A DNA stretch of 53,465 nt from assembly GCA_030656615.1 (NCBI GenBank), contig JAUSOY010000016.1:1-53465 (forward strand). Direction: 5' to 3'. The translations under genes were made by a program, and so were the position numbers. Position 1 is the first letter of the stretch. Every line of letters begins with the position of its first letter. The DNA comes from Bacteroidales bacterium (lineage in GTDB: Bacteria > Bacteroidota > Bacteroidia > Bacteroidales > TTA-H9). Shown here piece by piece: positions 17,754 to 28,012 of this stretch. The notes beneath the pieces are model-generated. The model was not told the DNA's origin and ran no database searches. It was given only the letters and a program-made list of their open reading frames with translations.

Positions 17754-17777
17754 TGTATGGATTTATAAATCCATACA
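17754..17777. repeat. 24-bp perfect palindrome
   Basis: Every base from 17754 to 17765 pairs with 17777 back to 17766 (core GGATTTATAAATCC). It stands 17 bases past the stop of the AraC-type gene and 16 bases upstream of the DUF6232 promoter. There is no T-run on either side, so an operator for a dimeric regulator is at least as likely as a terminator. Confidence 0.85.
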
Positions 17778-17793
17778 TCGTTATTGATACCGA

Positions 17794-19764
17794 TCACTGA
17801 AAATTAATACTTTTTGATGATTCTTTTTTGTACAGATAGGCTGTGGGTGTATATCCGGTATATTTTTTAAAGAAGCTATTAAATGAGGATTTTGATTTAA
17901 AACCAGCTCTTTCTGATAATGCTTCGAGTGTCAGATTTGCATTTTCGGGATGTTCTATCAATCGGATAGATTCCTGGATTCTATATTTATTGATAAAGCT
18001 ATTGAAGTTTTGTTGATATTTCTGGTTGATGAGTTTCGACAAATACGTTGTGTTTGTCGATAAATTAATGGCCAGTTTTCGTAATGTGAGTTCAGGATCC
18101 AGATAGATTTTATCTAGCTCTATCATCTCTGAGAGTTTCTTTAAAATTCGTGAGTCGTCACTTTTGAAAATGCCTATTTCTTTGTTTGATGAGGAAGCGG
18201 GAAAACGTGTTTGTGTATCACGAATTTTTGGATATGGTTTCTTCGTTCCTTTATGTTTACGGGTAATTAGTGCAAACAAAATGGGCCGGCGAATAAAAAT
18301 AAACAATAGAGTAGCTGCAAATAATAAGATAAAGTATATTAAAACATCATTCGTGGTTTTGTATTTTTTTAGTTCATTACTTAGGCGGGATTCGATACTT
18401 TTGAACTGATCCAACAAATGGGCATTCATACTCTTATTTATTTTCAGATCTATATCCTCTACTTTCATGATCTTTTCTAATCGGAATAGTGAGTCCTGAA
18501 TGATTTTCCATTGAGAATGAACCGTCTTGGCTTTTGAGTTATTACCTTCTTTAATATAAAAATCATTTAATTCGGGCAGGATATCAGCAAGAATGCACGG
18601 AAGTTTGTTGAGTTCGGCAAGGTTTTTTGCTTGTAAAAATGCTTGCTCTGCCAGAATATTATTTTTTGAGGCAATAAAAATTTTCGCCAGGTTAAGGTAT
18701 AATTTAGTCTTCAGGACGCCGGATGGATTTAATTTCGTGTAGGGCCATGCCAAAATGATGGAGCGGCTGGCATTAATCAAATCTCCATTTTTAAGAAAAG
18801 CTTCCGACATTCCAATCAGGCTGTTAGCTGACTGATAGTATTGATCTCTTTTCCCGGCGTATAAAAAACTTTTTTGAAAGGAATATAACGCTTTTCGATG
18901 GTTGCCCTGTTGGATCATTAACCGGGCTATCCCATTTTGAATGATGGCGTGATGTTCGAAACCCGTTAAATCTTCGGATGTGTATGCTTCTTTATAATAA
19001 TCTAATGCAACTTCGTTTTCATTGATTTTTTCGAATAATTGGGCCAATAATATCAACGTTTCAGAACGCACGTGCTTGTCATCATAGTCATATGATTTTT
19101 TGAGTGCATGATAAAGTGATAAACTGGCAAATGGAAGGTTACCACACTCGAGAAATTGCTCACCTAAGCTTTTAAATAGGAAAGCACTCATAAAGTGATT
19201 ACCAGAAGTAATCAGATCTTTGTAGCTCTCAATTAATAAACCGTCTATTTCAATTTCTGACAATTCTTGTCTGGCAAGGCGTACCAGTTGGATGCGTGCA
19301 AAAGCAATTGTTTGCAATTCGCCAGCCTTACTTTCCATTTTTGTTGTTTCCAGATATTGGCTGATAGCCTCAGGTGTTTCACCTAATTTCTCATAAGAAA
19401 TACCTTTCAATAGTTTCGTAAGGGCTTGATTATCATCATTGGTGATAGATTCTAAAACCTGAAGGGCCGAATCAGATAATCCCGAGCACAAGTAAGCAAT
19501 TGCAAGATATTGACGTGAAATATTTGCTTTTTCTTTTTCTGGAGTGGAATTACTTAGGAGTACGGCTTTTTTTGACAAAAACACTGCTTTTTCAGTGGAA
19601 TCGCGACATAAAAGCAGGCTTAAGGTATTCAGGTACTTTATTTCTTCTTTCTTGTCAGCAACCCCCAACCGTTCGTATGTATTTGATATTTGTTCTCTAA
19701 TTGATTGAGAACACATCCATACGGGAAATAATGTCAGTACAATGAAAGCAAGTTGTTTAAACAT
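17794..19764 (-). CDS. TPR-transmembrane-AraC regulator
   Basis: A 656-residue protein in the Bacteroidota layout of a periplasmic TPR sensor joined to a cytosolic AraC DNA-binding domain. A signal/anchor lies at 1-18 (LAFIVLTLFPVWMCS). TPR-like helices span about 50-440 (LAIAYLCSGLSDSALQVLE; IARLMIQQGNHRKALYSFQ). A single TM is at about 476-495 (VLIYFILLFAATLLFIFI), and the AraC domain is at about 550-650 with two HTHs (LTLRKLAINLSTNTTYLSKLIN and LTLEALSERAGFKSKSSFNSFF) and the TPTAY end. No kinase is present; the signal would pass directly through the membrane. Its target is not shown, but the DUF6232 gene and the palindrome lie just downstream. Confidence 0.88.
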   Translation of the reverse strand: MFKQLAFIVLTLFPVWMCSQSIREQISNTYERLGVADKKEEIKYLNTLSLLLCRDSTEKAVFLSKKAVLLSNSTPEKEKANISRQYLAIAYLCSGLSDSALQVLESITNDDNQALTKLLKGISYEKLGETPEAISQYLETTKMESKAGELQTIAFARIQLVRLARQELSEIEIDGLLIESYKDLITSGNHFMSAFLFKSLGEQFLECGNLPFASLSLYHALKKSYDYDDKHVRSETLILLAQLFEKINENEVALDYYKEAYTSEDLTGFEHHAIIQNGIARLMIQQGNHRKALYSFQKSFLYAGKRDQYYQSANSLIGMSEAFLKNGDLINASRSIILAWPYTKLNPSGVLKTKLYLNLAKIFIASKNNILAEQAFLQAKNLAELNKLPCILADILPELNDFYIKEGNNSKAKTVHSQWKIIQDSLFRLEKIMKVEDIDLKINKSMNAHLLDQFKSIESRLSNELKKYKTTNDVLIYFILLFAATLLFIFIRRPILFALITRKHKGTKKPYPKIRDTQTRFPASSSNKEIGIFKSDDSRILKKLSEMIELDKIYLDPELTLRKLAINLSTNTTYLSKLINQKYQQNFNSFINKYRIQESIRLIEHPENANLTLEALSERAGFKSKSSFNSFFKKYTGYTPTAYLYKKESSKSINFQ

Positions 19765-19840
19765 TGTTTTCTATCCATCAAGGATATAAAAGTAAAAATA
19801 ATATATGAATAATGGGTATGAATCATGGGAATTAATTTTC

Positions 19841-19865
19841 AAAAAAAAACCCGCCAGGGGGCGGG
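19841..19865 (-). terminator. Rho-independent terminator of lepA
   Basis: Stem CCCGCC (19850-19855) with GGCGGG (19860-19865), loop of four, followed on the minus strand by nine T. It lies 24 bases after the lepA stop. Confidence 0.9.
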
Positions 19866-19889
19866 AAACAAATATAGAGTATTAGGAAA

Positions 19890-21677
19890 TCAATCAAGTT
19901 TGAGAACAGCCAGGAAGGCCGATTGGGGTACTTCTACATTTCCGATCTGACGCATACGTTTTTTACCCTTTTTCTGTTTTTCGAGTAATTTGCGTTTTCG
20001 GCTGATATCGCCTCCGTAACATTTTGCTGTAACGTCCTTACGTACAGCCTTTATTGTTTCGCGGGCAATTATTTTAGCACCGATTGCAGCCTGAATGGCG
20101 ATATCAAATTGCTGTCTGGGAATAAGCTCTTTGAGCTTTTCGCACATACGGCGTCCAAAATTATACGAATTATCCCGGTGAATAAGTGTCGACAATGCAT
20201 CCACTGATTCTCCATTCAGTAAAATATCCAGTTTAACTAAAGTGGCATCTTTAAAAGAACTGACGTGATAATCAAACGATGCATAGCCTCTGGATATAGA
20301 TTTTAGCTTATCATAGAAATCAAATACGATTTCGCCCAGAGGGAGTTCAAAAGTAAGTTCTATACGGTCTGTTGTCAGATAGGTCTGGTTGATCATCGTA
20401 CCTCGTTTATCGATGCACAATTTCATGATGGAACCTACGTATTCAACTTTTGAAATAATATTTGCCGTGATGTAAGGTTCTTCAATATAATCAATGAGTG
20501 TGGGTTCGGGTAGGCCTGATGGATTATGAACCTCAAGCTTATCACCTTTGGTTGTATAAACCTTATACATAACGTTGGGGACCGTCGTTATTACATCCAT
20601 ATCGAATTCGCGATCGAGTCGCTCCTGAACGATTTCCATATGTAATAATCCCAGAAAACCGCATCGGAATCCGAAGCCCAGAGCGGCAGACGATTCAGGT
20701 TCAAAACTCAGAGCCGAATCATTTAATTGAAGTTTTTCAATCGAATTCCGTAATTCTTCATAATCATCGGCATCGGTTGGATATATACCGGCAAAAACCA
20801 TGGGTTTAACGTTAGTAAAACCATCAATGGCTGTTAGGCAAGGATTATTAACGTGGGTAATGGTATCGCCAACTTTTACTTCTTTCATGGCCTTAATACC
20901 GGATATGATGTATCCTACGTCTCCTACTGATAATACCTTACTGGGTTGGCGGTCGAGACATAAAATTCCAATTTCATCCGCATGGTATTCATGTTGGGTT
21001 GCAAAAAACTTCACATGATCACCCGTGCGAATGGTACCATTTAAAATTCTGAAAAATGCAATAATTCCTCTGTATGTGTTGAAAACAGAATCAAAAATCA
21101 GCGCTTCCAAAGGAGCATTGGGGTCTCCCTTTGGGGGAGGAATTTTATGAATGATGGTTTCAAGGATGGTGTCAACGCCATATCCCGTTTTTGCACTTGC
21201 TTCAATAATGTCTTCGCGTTTGAGTCCAATCAGATCAACAATTTGATCTTTAACATCCTCGATCATGGCATTGTCCATATCGATTTTATTCAGAACCGCG
21301 ATAATTTCTAAATCGTGATCAAGGGCAAGATATAAGTTGGATATTGTTTGTGCCTGAATGCCCTGAGTAGCGTCAACGACCAGCAATGCCCCTTCGCAGG
21401 CAGCAATGGATCGGGATACCTCATATGAGAAATCTACATGTCCCGGTGTATCAATCAGGTTATAAATATATTCTTCTCCTTCATGCTTATATTTCATCTG
21501 TATGGCATGGCTCTTTATCGTAATACCACGCTCTCTTTCGAGGTCCATGCTATCAAGTACCTGTGCTTGTGTCTGACGTTCAGACAAAGTGTCTGTTAAC
21601 TGTAGTAACCTGTCAGCCAGTGTACTCTTCCCATGATCAATATGGGCTATAATACAAAAATTTCGTATGTTCTTCAT
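19890..21677 (-). CDS. lepA: Elongation factor 4 (LepA) GTPase
   Basis: A ribosome-bound translational GTPase of 595 residues, the normal family length. G1 is [14 protein letters not shown], then the RGITIKS switch, [12 protein letters not shown] (G3) and NKIDMDNA (G4). Domains II, III and V and the LepA-specific C-terminal domain follow, with the typical end [20 protein letters not shown]. LepA acts in initiation or back-translocation under stress; its exact role is debated. It has a perfect promoter box ending 8 bases before the ATG, implying an almost leaderless mRNA, and a strong terminator. Confidence 0.97.
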   Translation of the reverse strand: MKNIRNFCIIAHIDHGKSTLADRLLQLTDTLSERQTQAQVLDSMDLERERGITIKSHAIQMKYKHEGEEYIYNLIDTPGHVDFSYEVSRSIAACEGALLVVDATQGIQAQTISNLYLALDHDLEIIAVLNKIDMDNAMIEDVKDQIVDLIGLKREDIIEASAKTGYGVDTILETIIHKIPPPKGDPNAPLEALIFDSVFNTYRGIIAFFRILNGTIRTGDHVKFFATQHEYHADEIGILCLDRQPSKVLSVGDVGYIISGIKAMKEVKVGDTITHVNNPCLTAIDGFTNVKPMVFAGIYPTDADDYEELRNSIEKLQLNDSALSFEPESSAALGFGFRCGFLGLLHMEIVQERLDREFDMDVITTVPNVMYKVYTTKGDKLEVHNPSGLPEPTLIDYIEEPYITANIISKVEYVGSIMKLCIDKRGTMINQTYLTTDRIELTFELPLGEIVFDFYDKLKSISRGYASFDYHVSSFKDATLVKLDILLNGESVDALSTLIHRDNSYNFGRRMCEKLKELIPRQQFDIAIQAAIGAKIIARETIKAVRKDVTAKCYGGDISRKRKLLEKQKKGKKRMRQIGNVEVPQSAFLAVLKLD

Positions 21678-21684
21678 CGTTCGG

Positions 21685-21692
21685 CAAAATTA
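21685..21692 (-). promoter_or_regulatory. Promoter of lepA, near-leaderless
   Basis: On the minus strand TAATTTTG matches TAnnTTTG, with its G only 8 bases before the ATG. If transcription starts 4-6 bases past the box, the leader is 2-4 bases. Confidence 0.6.
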
Positions 21693-21799
21693 CGAATTTC
21701 TCTGATTTTTTATTCATTGAACAAATATGTATATCTTCATGTTGAAATCGACGATTAGAAATGGTTTTGCAATTGTTTGGTTAATTCGATACTTTTTTC

Positions 21800-22096
21800 G
21801 TGAGTGGGCGTAAAATGAATACGATTATTAATGAGCTTTTGGTTTTTGCCAGTGTATCAAAAGAAGAAGTTACCAAGACGTCAATTGAAATGCAACCTGT
21901 AATAAATGAATCCATCCGTCGCCTAAGTTTCTTAATTCAGAGCAGAAATGCAAATGGTACCGTGGCTGATGATCTTTTACCTTCCATGGGAAATGCCCAT
22001 TGGATTGAAGAGGTTTGGTATAATTATCTGAGTAATGCTGTTAAAATGGAGGAAATCTCTCGGAAATATTTATTGGATCTGAAGAAGTATTTATAA
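21800..22096 (+). pseudogene. Decayed histidine kinase fragment
   Basis: A 98-codon open frame (GTG 21800, or ATG 21815). It reads MNTIINELLVFASVSKEEV, then VINESIRRLSFLIQSRNA and GNAHWIEEVWYNYLSNAVK. This is the stretch from the end of the HisKA helix into the N-box of a PAS-type histidine kinase. It lacks the phospho-acceptor His before and the G1/G2 ATP-binding boxes after; the text after NYLSNAVK is unlike any kinase. The fragment sits between the divergent lepA and valS promoters. It cannot be an active kinase. Calling it a remnant is inference from the truncation at both ends. Confidence 0.75.
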
Positions 22097-22225
22097 AACA
22101 TTTCATGCGCGATAATGGGTTCAGAATTTAGTTTCCACTGTAAAAAGAGATAGAATCAACAATTTTTTGATTCCGATAATTTACGAACCTTTCATTTAAG
22201 GTACGGTGTACTGCTGTATTTTTCA

Positions 22226-22233
22226 TAATTTTG
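22226..22233 (+). promoter_or_regulatory. Promoter of valS
   Basis: TAATTTTG followed by CACC, an exact TAnnTTTG match, 30 bases before the valS ATG. Confidence 0.55.
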
Positions 22234-22263
22234 CACCCTTTGTTTCGAAAAAATCATCCCTCA

Positions 22264-24903
22264 ATGTCGCAAATTCCAGCAAAATATGACCCCATCGGTT
22301 TGGAATCCAAATGGTATTCGCATTGGATTCGTAAAGATTATTTTCATTCCATACCAGACGGTCGTGAACCATATACCATTGTTATTCCTCCGCCAAACGT
22401 AACGGGTGTTTTGCATATGGGCCATATGCTAAATAATACCATTCAGGATGTTCTTATCCGGCGTGCACGAATGCGTGGTTATAACGCACTTTGGGTTCCC
22501 GGAACCGATCATGCTTCTATTGCTACCGAAGCAAAAGTGGTTGCCAAATTGAAATCCGAAGGCATTGATAAATCTTCCCTGTCACGCGATGAGTTCCTTC
22601 AACATGCATGGGATTGGAAAGAAAAGCATGGCGGAATAATTCTCGAGCAACTTAAAAAGCTTGGAGCTTCCTGCGATTGGGAAAGAACAAAATTTACCAT
22701 GGATGCAGATTTATATGAATCGGTTATCCAGGTATTTGTCGATTTATACAATAAGGGATTGATTTATCGTGGAGTTCGTATGGTCAATTGGGACCCCAGC
22801 GCCCTTACCGCACTCTCCGATGAGGAAGTTATTTACAAAGAAGTTCAAAGTAAACTTTACTACATTAATTATAAAGTAGCCGGCGAAGAAAATTTTGTAT
22901 GCATCGCTACGACCCGACCCGAGACTATTCTGGGAGATACGGCCTTATGTGTTCATCCTGAAGACGAACGTTTTGCTCACCTTGTCGGGAAAAAAGTACT
23001 GGTACCGCTCATCAATCGTCAGGTGCCAATTATTGCTGATGAATATGTCGATCGTGAATTTGGTACTGGTTGCCTCAAGATTACACCGGCCCATGATATA
23101 AACGATTATTATCTTGGGATAAAACATAAACTGGATACCATCGATATTTTCAATGACAACGGCACACTCAATGATAAGGCCCAAATATACGTGGGAGAGG
23201 ATCGTTTCGAAGTAAGAAAGAAGATTATTGCGGATCTTAAAAATTCCGGGAACCTGGTAAAAGTTGAAGATTATGTGAATAAAGTTGGTTTTTCGGAACG
23301 TACTGATGAGATAATAGAACCTAAACTTTCTTTGCAATGGTTCATGGATATGAAGCGCTTATCAGCACCTGCACTGGAAGTGGTAATGAACGATACCATA
23401 GCCTTTCATCCACCGAAGTTTAAAAACACTTACCGACATTGGATGGAGAATGTTAAGGACTGGTGTATATCACGGCAATTATGGTGGGGACAGAGAATTC
23501 CGGCCTGGTATTTGCCTAATAAAGAGGTGGTTGTTGCAGGAAGTATAGAAGAAGCTCATAAACTCGCTATTTCAAAATACACTGAACTGCACGATCTTCA
23601 AATGGAAGATATGCATCAGGACGAAGATGTACTTGATACCTGGTTTTCTTCATGGTTATGGCCCATATCCGTTTTCGATGGCATACGTAATCCTGAAAAT
23701 GAGGATATCAAATATTATTATCCGACCAATGATCTCATTACAGCTCCTGAAATCCTTTTTTTCTGGGTGGCTCGTATGATTATTGCAGGACTGGAGTATC
23801 GGAATGAAATCCCATTTAAAAATGTTTATCTAACCGGAATTGTGCGGGATAAACTAGGTCGGAAAATGTCAAAATCTTTAGGAAATTCTCCTGATCCACT
23901 TGATCTCATTACACTGTTTGGTGCGGACGGCGTCAGGGTTGGTATGCTACTGACATCACCTGCCGGGAATGATTTGCCTTTTGATGAAATATTATGCGAA
24001 CAAGGACGAAATTTCAGTAATAAAATATGGAATGCGCTTCGCTTGCTAAAAGGCTGGGAATCTGATAATGATATTCCCCGACCTGAATATTCAGTTCTGG
24101 CCGAAAAATGGTTTAATGCCCGCTTATCTTCCACTGCTCTTATTCTGAACGACCACTTCGAAAAATATCGTCTTTCGGATGCCTTAATGACGGTTTATAA
24201 ATTGGTTTGGGATGATTTCTGCTCCTGGTATCTAGAAATGGTTAAGCCGGCATATCAGCAACCGATTGATAGAAAAACCCTGGAAGTAACAATCGGCTTT
24301 TTTGAACAATTGTTGAAATTGCTTCATCCATTCATGCCATTTATTACAGAAGAAATATGGCATCTTCTCGAAGAACGCGAGGAAGGTGATGACATCATTA
24401 TTAATGCATGGCCTGTTTTTGAACCGACAGATGAAAAATTGCTTGATGCATTTGATTATGCTCATGAGATAGTTATGGCTGTAAGAAGTCTCAGACAAGA
24501 TAAAAATATTCCCAATAAGGTGGTGTTGGAGCTTTTTGTAAAAACAGGATCAGATTCACATACCGATGCATTTGATGCGGTAATTACCAAGCTATGTAAT
24601 TTGTCTTCCATCGAATATGTAACGGATGAGCCTGCAAATTCATTTGGTTTTATTGTAAAAAGCACCGAATTATACATACCTGCTGGAGATACGGTGGATG
24701 TAGCTGCCGAATTAGTAAAGTTAAATGCTGAATTGGTTTATACAAAGGGATTTTTGAAGAGTGTAATGGGCAAACTTTCGAACGAACGTTTTGTAAATAG
24801 TGCCCCGGCACAAGTGGTGGAAGTCGAAATCCGTAAGAAAGCGGATGCAGAAGCCCGAATTCAGGTTATTCAGGATCAAATAAGCAGACTTTCCACTTCC
24901 TGA
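22264..24903 (+). CDS. valS: Valyl-tRNA synthetase
   Basis: Class Ia synthetase charging tRNA-Val. The ATG at 22264 gives 879 residues starting [21 protein letters not shown]; an upstream TTG at 22231 overlaps the promoter and is less likely. The HIGH-type motif is in [15 protein letters not shown], the class I editing/CP1 insertion includes [17 protein letters not shown] and [12 protein letters not shown], and the KMSKS motif is [12 protein letters not shown]. The anticodon-binding domain and a C-terminal coiled coil ([20 protein letters not shown]) complete the chain. The window also encodes tRNA-Val(GAC), one of its substrates. Confidence 0.97.
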   Translation: MSQIPAKYDPIGLESKWYSHWIRKDYFHSIPDGREPYTIVIPPPNVTGVLHMGHMLNNTIQDVLIRRARMRGYNALWVPGTDHASIATEAKVVAKLKSEGIDKSSLSRDEFLQHAWDWKEKHGGIILEQLKKLGASCDWERTKFTMDADLYESVIQVFVDLYNKGLIYRGVRMVNWDPSALTALSDEEVIYKEVQSKLYYINYKVAGEENFVCIATTRPETILGDTALCVHPEDERFAHLVGKKVLVPLINRQVPIIADEYVDREFGTGCLKITPAHDINDYYLGIKHKLDTIDIFNDNGTLNDKAQIYVGEDRFEVRKKIIADLKNSGNLVKVEDYVNKVGFSERTDEIIEPKLSLQWFMDMKRLSAPALEVVMNDTIAFHPPKFKNTYRHWMENVKDWCISRQLWWGQRIPAWYLPNKEVVVAGSIEEAHKLAISKYTELHDLQMEDMHQDEDVLDTWFSSWLWPISVFDGIRNPENEDIKYYYPTNDLITAPEILFFWVARMIIAGLEYRNEIPFKNVYLTGIVRDKLGRKMSKSLGNSPDPLDLITLFGADGVRVGMLLTSPAGNDLPFDEILCEQGRNFSNKIWNALRLLKGWESDNDIPRPEYSVLAEKWFNARLSSTALILNDHFEKYRLSDALMTVYKLVWDDFCSWYLEMVKPAYQQPIDRKTLEVTIGFFEQLLKLLHPFMPFITEEIWHLLEEREEGDDIIINAWPVFEPTDEKLLDAFDYAHEIVMAVRSLRQDKNIPNKVVLELFVKTGSDSHTDAFDAVITKLCNLSSIEYVTDEPANSFGFIVKSTELYIPAGDTVDVAAELVKLNAELVYTKGFLKSVMGKLSNERFVNSAPAQVVEVEIRKKADAEARIQVIQDQISRLSTS

Positions 24904-24911
24904 TAAAAATT

Positions 24912-26456
24912 TTATTTGAAATCCATACTGCCGCAAGGAAGAGTTTCTCTCGACTTGCGGCAATTTCCTTTTCTGAAATTAATTTTCAGAGAGAAATAAA
25001 TATCGGTTCCATAAAAATCATTAAATCCCAAAACCGATCCGAGTTTATCAGAGCCAATTGTAAAATTATAAAACCGTAAGGCAAGACCAATTCGTGGATA
25101 CCGAAGGTTATATAAGGAAATGGGTAAACTGGCTTCAAAGTATGGCGATTCCCATCGGGGTGTGAAGGAAATTTGTGTCGGTCGAACGACAGATGCGTTC
25201 CCGAAAATTGGAATGCCTGTGATTGCTGTGGTATTGAAATACCAGTTGCCTCTGTAATGATAATCGAATTGTGCACTCAGAGCCGTTGGTAAACCTACAG
25301 AAAAAGTAGTATCAATCAGACTACCATCCGAAGCTCCGGTAAATCGTGTACTCACATCTTCCATTATATCAACCAGGGTGTTATAATTGTCAAAATTTAA
25401 ATTTTCCCAAAAATAACTCACGTTTTCCAAACGGTGTTTTTGAGCATTGTTTCTGAACTTTATCCATCCAACATCCAATAAAGATATACCTAGACGATAC
25501 AAATAGGGCTGAAATTCCTGTTCACAAAAATCATCCCCGTGTGCAAAACGTCGTAATTCTTTTTCTGTTTTTATAATTGTTACACCCAGGTCAAGCGCAA
25601 AACCGGAGCCTTTAAATAAAGGATCGCCCTGATATTCGTTTGTAGCGTAGTCAACCGGAGCAGAATATGCCGCTTCAAAAGTTAGATTCCTTATGTCGAC
25701 TGTGCTGTCGTTCAATACTACATACCGCAGATTATCAACATTAAGGTAGCCTCCACCCATACCTAAAAGGCGTTTAAGGGTAACACCACCATGAATGATT
25801 GTAAACCGCTCATATTTTAATTGCCTTGAATAACTTAATCCGATTTCTGCCCATGACAAAGCTGCAAAACCGGAATAATTATCATTATACTCTATATTAT
25901 GCTGTGGTTTGTAATTAAGGCCATAAAAGCCAAAATTGGTGATGTCGTTCCCAACACTTCGTCCTGAACCCGCCGTCCGGTAAGCAATTTGCAAAGCGTA
26001 TGCTTGTTCGTAGTTTACAAACATGAATGAAGGCAGATTAAGTCTTTCGGAAATATAGAAACTCCGGTCTCCCCATCCTGATTTATTTAGTGTTGGGGTT
26101 TCGTATGCTCCATAGGTTGGCAGGCTGAAGTCTTTTTTTAATAAATCCAGAAGTTTAAAGTCCTCGCGGGGGAGGTAGGCATAGTTATTGTCTGCAAACA
26201 CATCCAAAGTTAAAATATTAATATCGAGCCAATAACGCGAATTCTGCATAGAAGATGGATTAATATATAATCCTGATGTACCTGCAAAATTACTGTTTAC
26301 CATACCAAACATTTCCTGAGCTTGTACCTTACCGTAATTCAGTGATTGTATTGCTACAAATGCGAACAAAACGAAAAACAATTGTCTGCTCTTAGCAAAA
26401 CATTCATTTTTAGGCTTTTCCTTGAAGAATGCAAATATCCTATTGTGAATTCTCAT
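24912..26456 (-). CDS. DUF5723-family outer-membrane protein
   Basis: A 514-residue predicted secreted barrel. After a basic N-terminus and hydrophobic segment (LFFVLFAFVAIQSLNYGKVQA) the mature part starts MFGMVNSNFAGTSGLYINPSSM, the conserved opening of DUF5723 proteins (Y.NPA/S..), and continues with many amphipathic strands to IYFSLKINF. The last 18 or so residues (RKGNCRKSRETLPCGSMDFK) are out of character and are coded over a hairpin, so the frame may simply run on past the natural barrel end. The family is common in Bacteroidota and not assigned a function. It is convergent with valS and divergent from the serine hydrolase. Confidence 0.75.
   Translation of the reverse strand: MRIHNRIFAFFKEKPKNECFAKSRQLFFVLFAFVAIQSLNYGKVQAQEMFGMVNSNFAGTSGLYINPSSMQNSRYWLDINILTLDVFADNNYAYLPREDFKLLDLLKKDFSLPTYGAYETPTLNKSGWGDRSFYISERLNLPSFMFVNYEQAYALQIAYRTAGSGRSVGNDITNFGFYGLNYKPQHNIEYNDNYSGFAALSWAEIGLSYSRQLKYERFTIIHGGVTLKRLLGMGGGYLNVDNLRYVVLNDSTVDIRNLTFEAAYSAPVDYATNEYQGDPLFKGSGFALDLGVTIIKTEKELRRFAHGDDFCEQEFQPYLYRLGISLLDVGWIKFRNNAQKHRLENVSYFWENLNFDNYNTLVDIMEDVSTRFTGASDGSLIDTTFSVGLPTALSAQFDYHYRGNWYFNTTAITGIPIFGNASVVRPTQISFTPRWESPYFEASLPISLYNLRYPRIGLALRFYNFTIGSDKLGSVLGFNDFYGTDIYFSLKINFRKGNCRKSRETLPCGSMDFK
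24929..24962. terminator. Hairpin between convergent valS and DUF5723 genes
   Basis: Stem TGCCGCAAG (24929-24937) with CTTGCGGCA (24954-24962). It lies 26 bases after the valS stop and inside the 3' end of the opposing frame. No long T-run follows, so it is a probable valS terminator. Confidence 0.55.
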
Positions 26457-26778
26457 GGTGTGTAAAATACAGTAAATGCAGTAAATGTTAAAACAGTTAG
26501 CAGTCCGGGTAGTTCAACCCATTAACGAGATGGCGTCATATGAGAGATTCATAAATCGCATGGAAGGTTGTTTATTCTTTCTATTATTTCAACGATTAAT
26601 ATTGGTATATGTTGTGATATTCGTATCGAATTCTTAATATTAGAGACTCTATTCACCACATATTCAGCAATTTAATACTTGAGGATTCGATTATTGGTTG
26701 ATAACAATTGGATTAAAATTTTGAAATACCTTAGAATATCAATTACTTTGCACCTACTTTTGATGCAAAACCAGTTGA
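26457..26778. other. Divergent intergenic region (322 bp)
   Basis: AT-rich spacer between the starts of the DUF5723 gene (-) and the serine hydrolase gene (+), so it must hold both promoters. A TTACTTTGCACC stretch at 26744-26755 is a near match to the TAnnTTTG type, about 24 bases before the hydrolase ATG. A short direct repeat (CAGTAAATG twice) is near 26470. No further gene or strong hairpin was seen. Confidence 0.5.
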
Positions 26779-27921
26779 ATGAGAACTCTGAGAATACTAA
26801 TTGTACTACTGCCTTTAATAATTTTAACTAGCAACTGGAACCTTAATCAGGCCGCCCGTAATCAACTTAAGGCACCTGTTAGTGACGGACTTCCGAATGA
26901 AGCCATTTTGCCATTTGATAAACTGAATGAATTTAATTCACAAGTATCTTCAATTATTGATCGCAGCCGTATAAACGGTAATGTGTTGGTTGCCTATAAA
27001 GGGAAAGTGATTCTTTGCGAATCGCGTGGATTTGCCGATTTTAGTAATCGTCAGGAATTAAATTCCACTTCTCCGTTTCAGTTGGCGTCGGTAAGTAAAT
27101 CATTTACATCGCTTTCCATAATTATGTTGCAGGAACGTGGATTGATTGATTACGATGATTTAGTTAACCAGTATATCCCGGAATTTCCATTTAAAACCAT
27201 AACGATTCGCCATTTGCTGAATCATACCTCCGGAATGCCAAATTACTTTTATCTCGCCGAAAGGTATTGGGATAAATCAAAAAATCTGACAAATGAAGAC
27301 GTATTGCAACTTCTTATCAAGCATAAAACCCCATTAAACTTCACACCCGGCCGTTCCTTTAACTATTCCAATACAGGATATGCCATGCTGGCTCTTTTGG
27401 TTGAAAAAGTATCACACGTACCTTTTAATCGTTTTTTAAATGATTCGGTTTTTAAACCTCTTGGGATGAAGAATAGCTTTACGTTCGATCGCAGTCATCT
27501 TGACAGTCTCCCTCAAAAGGTTCTCGGTTACCGCTCCAAATCACGCTATGCCGTGGCAGTACCATATGATCCTACTGATGAAGTTTTGGGTGATAAAAGT
27601 GTTTATTCAACGGTCGAAGACTTATTAAAGTATGTTAAAGCATGGACATCGGATGTATTAATAAGCGAGGGAAGCATTGAAATGGCGTTTACAAAAACCA
27701 CTTTACGCAATAAACGTGAAGTGGATTATGGCTTTGGCTGGCGTTTTAAAGAATTGTCAGGCAATCCGGTGATATATCATAATGGATTATGGCATGGATT
27801 TACCTCAACCATAACCTATGTACCGGATAAAGATCTCACGGTGATTATTCTAAATAATACCAATTCACACGTTTCCGGACTTGCGGCCAATATCATCCGG
27901 ACAGCTGGAGAAATCTTTTAA
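26779..27921 (+). CDS. Serine hydrolase, beta-lactamase/class C PBP fold
   Basis: A 380-residue secreted or membrane-anchored enzyme with an N-terminal hydrophobic segment (ILIVLLPLIILTS). The catalytic SxxK is S104-VSK in QLASVSKSFTSLS, the YxN motif is YSNTGY, and the third motif is HNGLWHGF (HxG in place of KTG), the usual form in the esterase/peptidase branch of this fold (Pfam Beta-lactamase). Members include esterases, D-aminopeptidases and cell-wall peptidases; true beta-lactam resistance is not implied. It has its own upstream region, and a promoter follows before the next gene. Confidence 0.88.
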   Translation: MRTLRILIVLLPLIILTSNWNLNQAARNQLKAPVSDGLPNEAILPFDKLNEFNSQVSSIIDRSRINGNVLVAYKGKVILCESRGFADFSNRQELNSTSPFQLASVSKSFTSLSIIMLQERGLIDYDDLVNQYIPEFPFKTITIRHLLNHTSGMPNYFYLAERYWDKSKNLTNEDVLQLLIKHKTPLNFTPGRSFNYSNTGYAMLALLVEKVSHVPFNRFLNDSVFKPLGMKNSFTFDRSHLDSLPQKVLGYRSKSRYAVAVPYDPTDEVLGDKSVYSTVEDLLKYVKAWTSDVLISEGSIEMAFTKTTLRNKREVDYGFGWRFKELSGNPVIYHNGLWHGFTSTITYVPDKDLTVIILNNTNSHVSGLAANIIRTAGEIF

Positions 27922-27988
27922 TCGCATTTTCTTGATCGGTGAATAAAAAAAGCCTGTGATTTTGATGGGTTTTTAAACTCTGTTTTTG

Positions 27989-27996
27989 TATTTTTG
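27989..27996 (+). promoter_or_regulatory. Promoter of the universal stress gene
   Basis: TATTTTTG, an exact TAnnTTTG match, 17 bases before the ATG at 28013. Confidence 0.5.
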
Positions 27997-28012
27997 TTAA
28001 ATCATCCGATTA

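Noticed and set aside
22097-22225. T-box leader upstream of valS
   Set aside because: No T-box sequence or specifier hairpin was seen, and a simple promoter lies next to the gene.
26779-27921. Antibiotic-resistance beta-lactamase
   Set aside because: Third motif is HxG rather than KTG and the family is mostly esterases and peptidases; no resistance context.
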